A DNA stretch of 6,282 nucleotides. Origin: an uncultured Schwartzia sp. (GTDB taxonomy: Bacteria; Bacillota; Negativicutes; Selenomonadales; Selenomonadaceae). Under the pieces are notes generated by a model that had not been told where the DNA came from, made no database searches, and saw only the letters and a list, made by a program, of their open reading frames with translations. Positions within the stretch are counted from its first letter, which is position 1. Every line of letters begins with the position of its first letter. Below, in pieces: positions 5,369 to 6,282 of the stretch. A program made the translations under genes and the position numbers. The stretch lies in contig CAJPQU010000118.1 of the NCBI GenBank assembly GCA_905372875.1, forward strand, positions 1-6,282, in the 5' to 3' direction.

Positions 5369-6199
5369 TCATCCCACCATTTCGGCAATTTTTTCTTGGT
5401 AATGTTTGGCCATATCTTGGTATTGGCCGATGATAGAGGTCAATTCCTGTTTCTTTTTTTCCACTTGCTGCGGGTCGGAAAGAAATTTTTTCATGGTATA
5501 GGGAAATTTCGATTTTATAGCGGCGATGTCCTCGTGGATGGCGGTCAGCATGTTTTTTAGCCATTCCTTCTCGCGGTACAGTGCCGCCGCAGCATTTTCC
5601 CGATTGTCTGGCAGGGGCGGTTCCTCGCTCATGGCGCGAATGAGCCGGAGCGTGTTCAAATCCCCGTCTTGGTAGGCTTGGACAGCGTTTTGAAAAAGCT
5701 GTTTTTGGGCATCGGTCAAATCCGGGTGCAGATCGGGGTGAAGGGTCTTTACGATGGCGCGGTAAAGTTTCTTGCACTCTGCCGTTTCCTCGTTTGTCAG
5801 GAATGGGCTGTGGCTGCGCTCTATTGCCTGATTCATCTTTTCCATCTGCTCGTTGAGTTTCCGCTGATATTCATCGAACTCCGCATCCAGCGCGTGCTCG
5901 ATTTGGGACAGAACGACCTTTTCCTGCCGATTGCGCTTGGCCTGTATCATCTCGATTTTTCGCTTCAGCCGGAGCGTCAGGCACTGCGCTTCATAGGCTT
6001 TGTATTCCAAAGCGCCCACCGCCAGCATGTAGGCCGTTTCCAGATTGCGGCACTCCACGAACCGCAGTTGATCCCGTTCCAGCACCAGCAGGGAAATTTC
6101 CGTGCGGAGCTTTTCGACACCGCGCTTGAGGGCTTCATATTCAGGGAGTAAAATGACGTTGCTCCCGAGGCGGCGTGTATTTTCATCCGGTGCAGCCAT
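5369..6199 (-). CDS. Coiled-coil protein with an internal J-domain-like module
   Basis: 276 residues, highly charged and cytoplasmic. Residues ~20-130 are long Glu/Lys/Arg/Leu-rich helices likely to form a coiled coil. Residues ~140-190 resemble helices II and III of a J domain: KKLYRAIVKTL followed by HPD (154-156), an immediately repeated HPD (158-160), then FQNAVQAYQDGDLNTLRLI. Residues ~200-275 return to coiled-coil helix. The HPD tripeptide in real J proteins stimulates the ATPase of Hsp70 (DnaK). There is no Gly/Phe or zinc domain, so it is not DnaJ itself but a J-domain co-chaperone or a scaffold. The ATG at 6199 has GGAAAG (complement of 6212-6217) twelve bases upstream, rather far; no better in-frame start is near. 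It is the first gene of the pair with the HIRAN protein. Client and partner are unknown. Confidence 0.78.
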   Translation of the reverse strand: MAAPDENTRRLGSNVILLPEYEALKRGVEKLRTEISLLVLERDQLRFVECRNLETAYMLAVGALEYKAYEAQCLTLRLKRKIEMIQAKRNRQEKVVLSQIEHALDAEFDEYQRKLNEQMEKMNQAIERSHSPFLTNEETAECKKLYRAIVKTLHPDLHPDLTDAQKQLFQNAVQAYQDGDLNTLRLIRAMSEEPPLPDNRENAAAALYREKEWLKNMLTAIHEDIAAIKSKFPYTMKKFLSDPQQVEKKKQELTSIIGQYQDMAKHYQEKIAEMVG

Positions 6200-6282
6200 G
6201 CGGTTCGTCTTCTTTCCTTTGTCTATATTTTACAGAATTTTCCGGGTTATAAAAACGGGGCGGCTCCAGGAAGGTCAATCCT
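6200..6282 (-). promoter_or_regulatory. Upstream region of the J-domain/HIRAN operon, promoter not resolved
   Basis: On the minus strand TAAAAT (complement of 6227-6232) is a fair -10, but the sequence 17-18 bases upstream is only T-rich. TTGACC (complement of 6273-6278) is a good -35, but the TATAAC that could go with it (complement of 6246-6251) is 21 bases away, too far. A promoter very likely lies in or just beyond this stretch; which pair is used cannot be decided. Confidence 0.35.

Noticed and set aside
5669..6151. Plus-strand 160-codon frame that looks hydrophobic
   Set aside because: It is the complement of the coiled-coil gene; reversed Glu/Lys codons give Leu/Phe-rich false membrane segments.
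6246..6278. TTGACC...TATAAC promoter for the J-domain operon
   Set aside because: The spacer is 21 bases, outside the usual 16-18, so it is not called as a promoter.

Overview
The window looks like chromosomal DNA of an anaerobic diderm Firmicute (Negativicutes type, such as the Selenomonas/Megasphaera/Dialister groups). This is an inference from three things together: an outer-membrane TonB-dependent receptor, strong Gram-positive-style ribosome binding sites with consensus sigma-A promoters, and a ferredoxin-linked 2-oxoacid oxidoreductase. No rRNA, tRNA, CRISPR array or intact mobile element is visible.

Layout. (1) 1-1361, minus strand: the first ~453 codons of a TonB-dependent siderophore-type receptor, cut off by the left edge. 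It is driven by a textbook promoter (1431-1459) with a Fur-like half-palindrome over its -10. (2) 1456-2129: a long divergent spacer. Its left half holds a decayed, start-less minus-strand coding remnant whose stop codon lies inside the receptor promoter. Its right end holds an AT-rich tandem repeat and an extended -10 promoter for the plus-strand operon. (3) 2130-4850, plus strand: a tight four-gene operon encoding a four-subunit 2-oxoacid:ferredoxin oxidoreductase in the order delta (ferredoxin), alpha, beta, gamma. It most resembles 2-oxoglutarate synthase, KorDABC. (4) 4852-4901: a long, nearly perfect hairpin terminator that can serve both converging transcripts. (5) 4964-6199, minus strand: a two-gene operon of a coiled-coil J-domain-like protein followed by a small stand-alone HIRAN-domain protein, with an unidentified start region up to the right edge.

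How the genes work together. KorDABC would decarboxylate a 2-oxoacid with CoA to an acyl-CoA while reducing ferredoxin, or run in reverse. Delta supplies two [4Fe-4S] clusters, beta binds TPP and a third cluster, alpha carries the pyrimidine-side TPP domain, and gamma forms the CoA/transfer domain. The receptor would supply iron, which such Fe-S enzymes need, but nothing here shows co-regulation. The J-domain/HIRAN pair is the least understood part. Its members are probably translated from one message, and HIRAN domains elsewhere bind DNA ends, so a nucleic-acid or stress role is possible but unproven.
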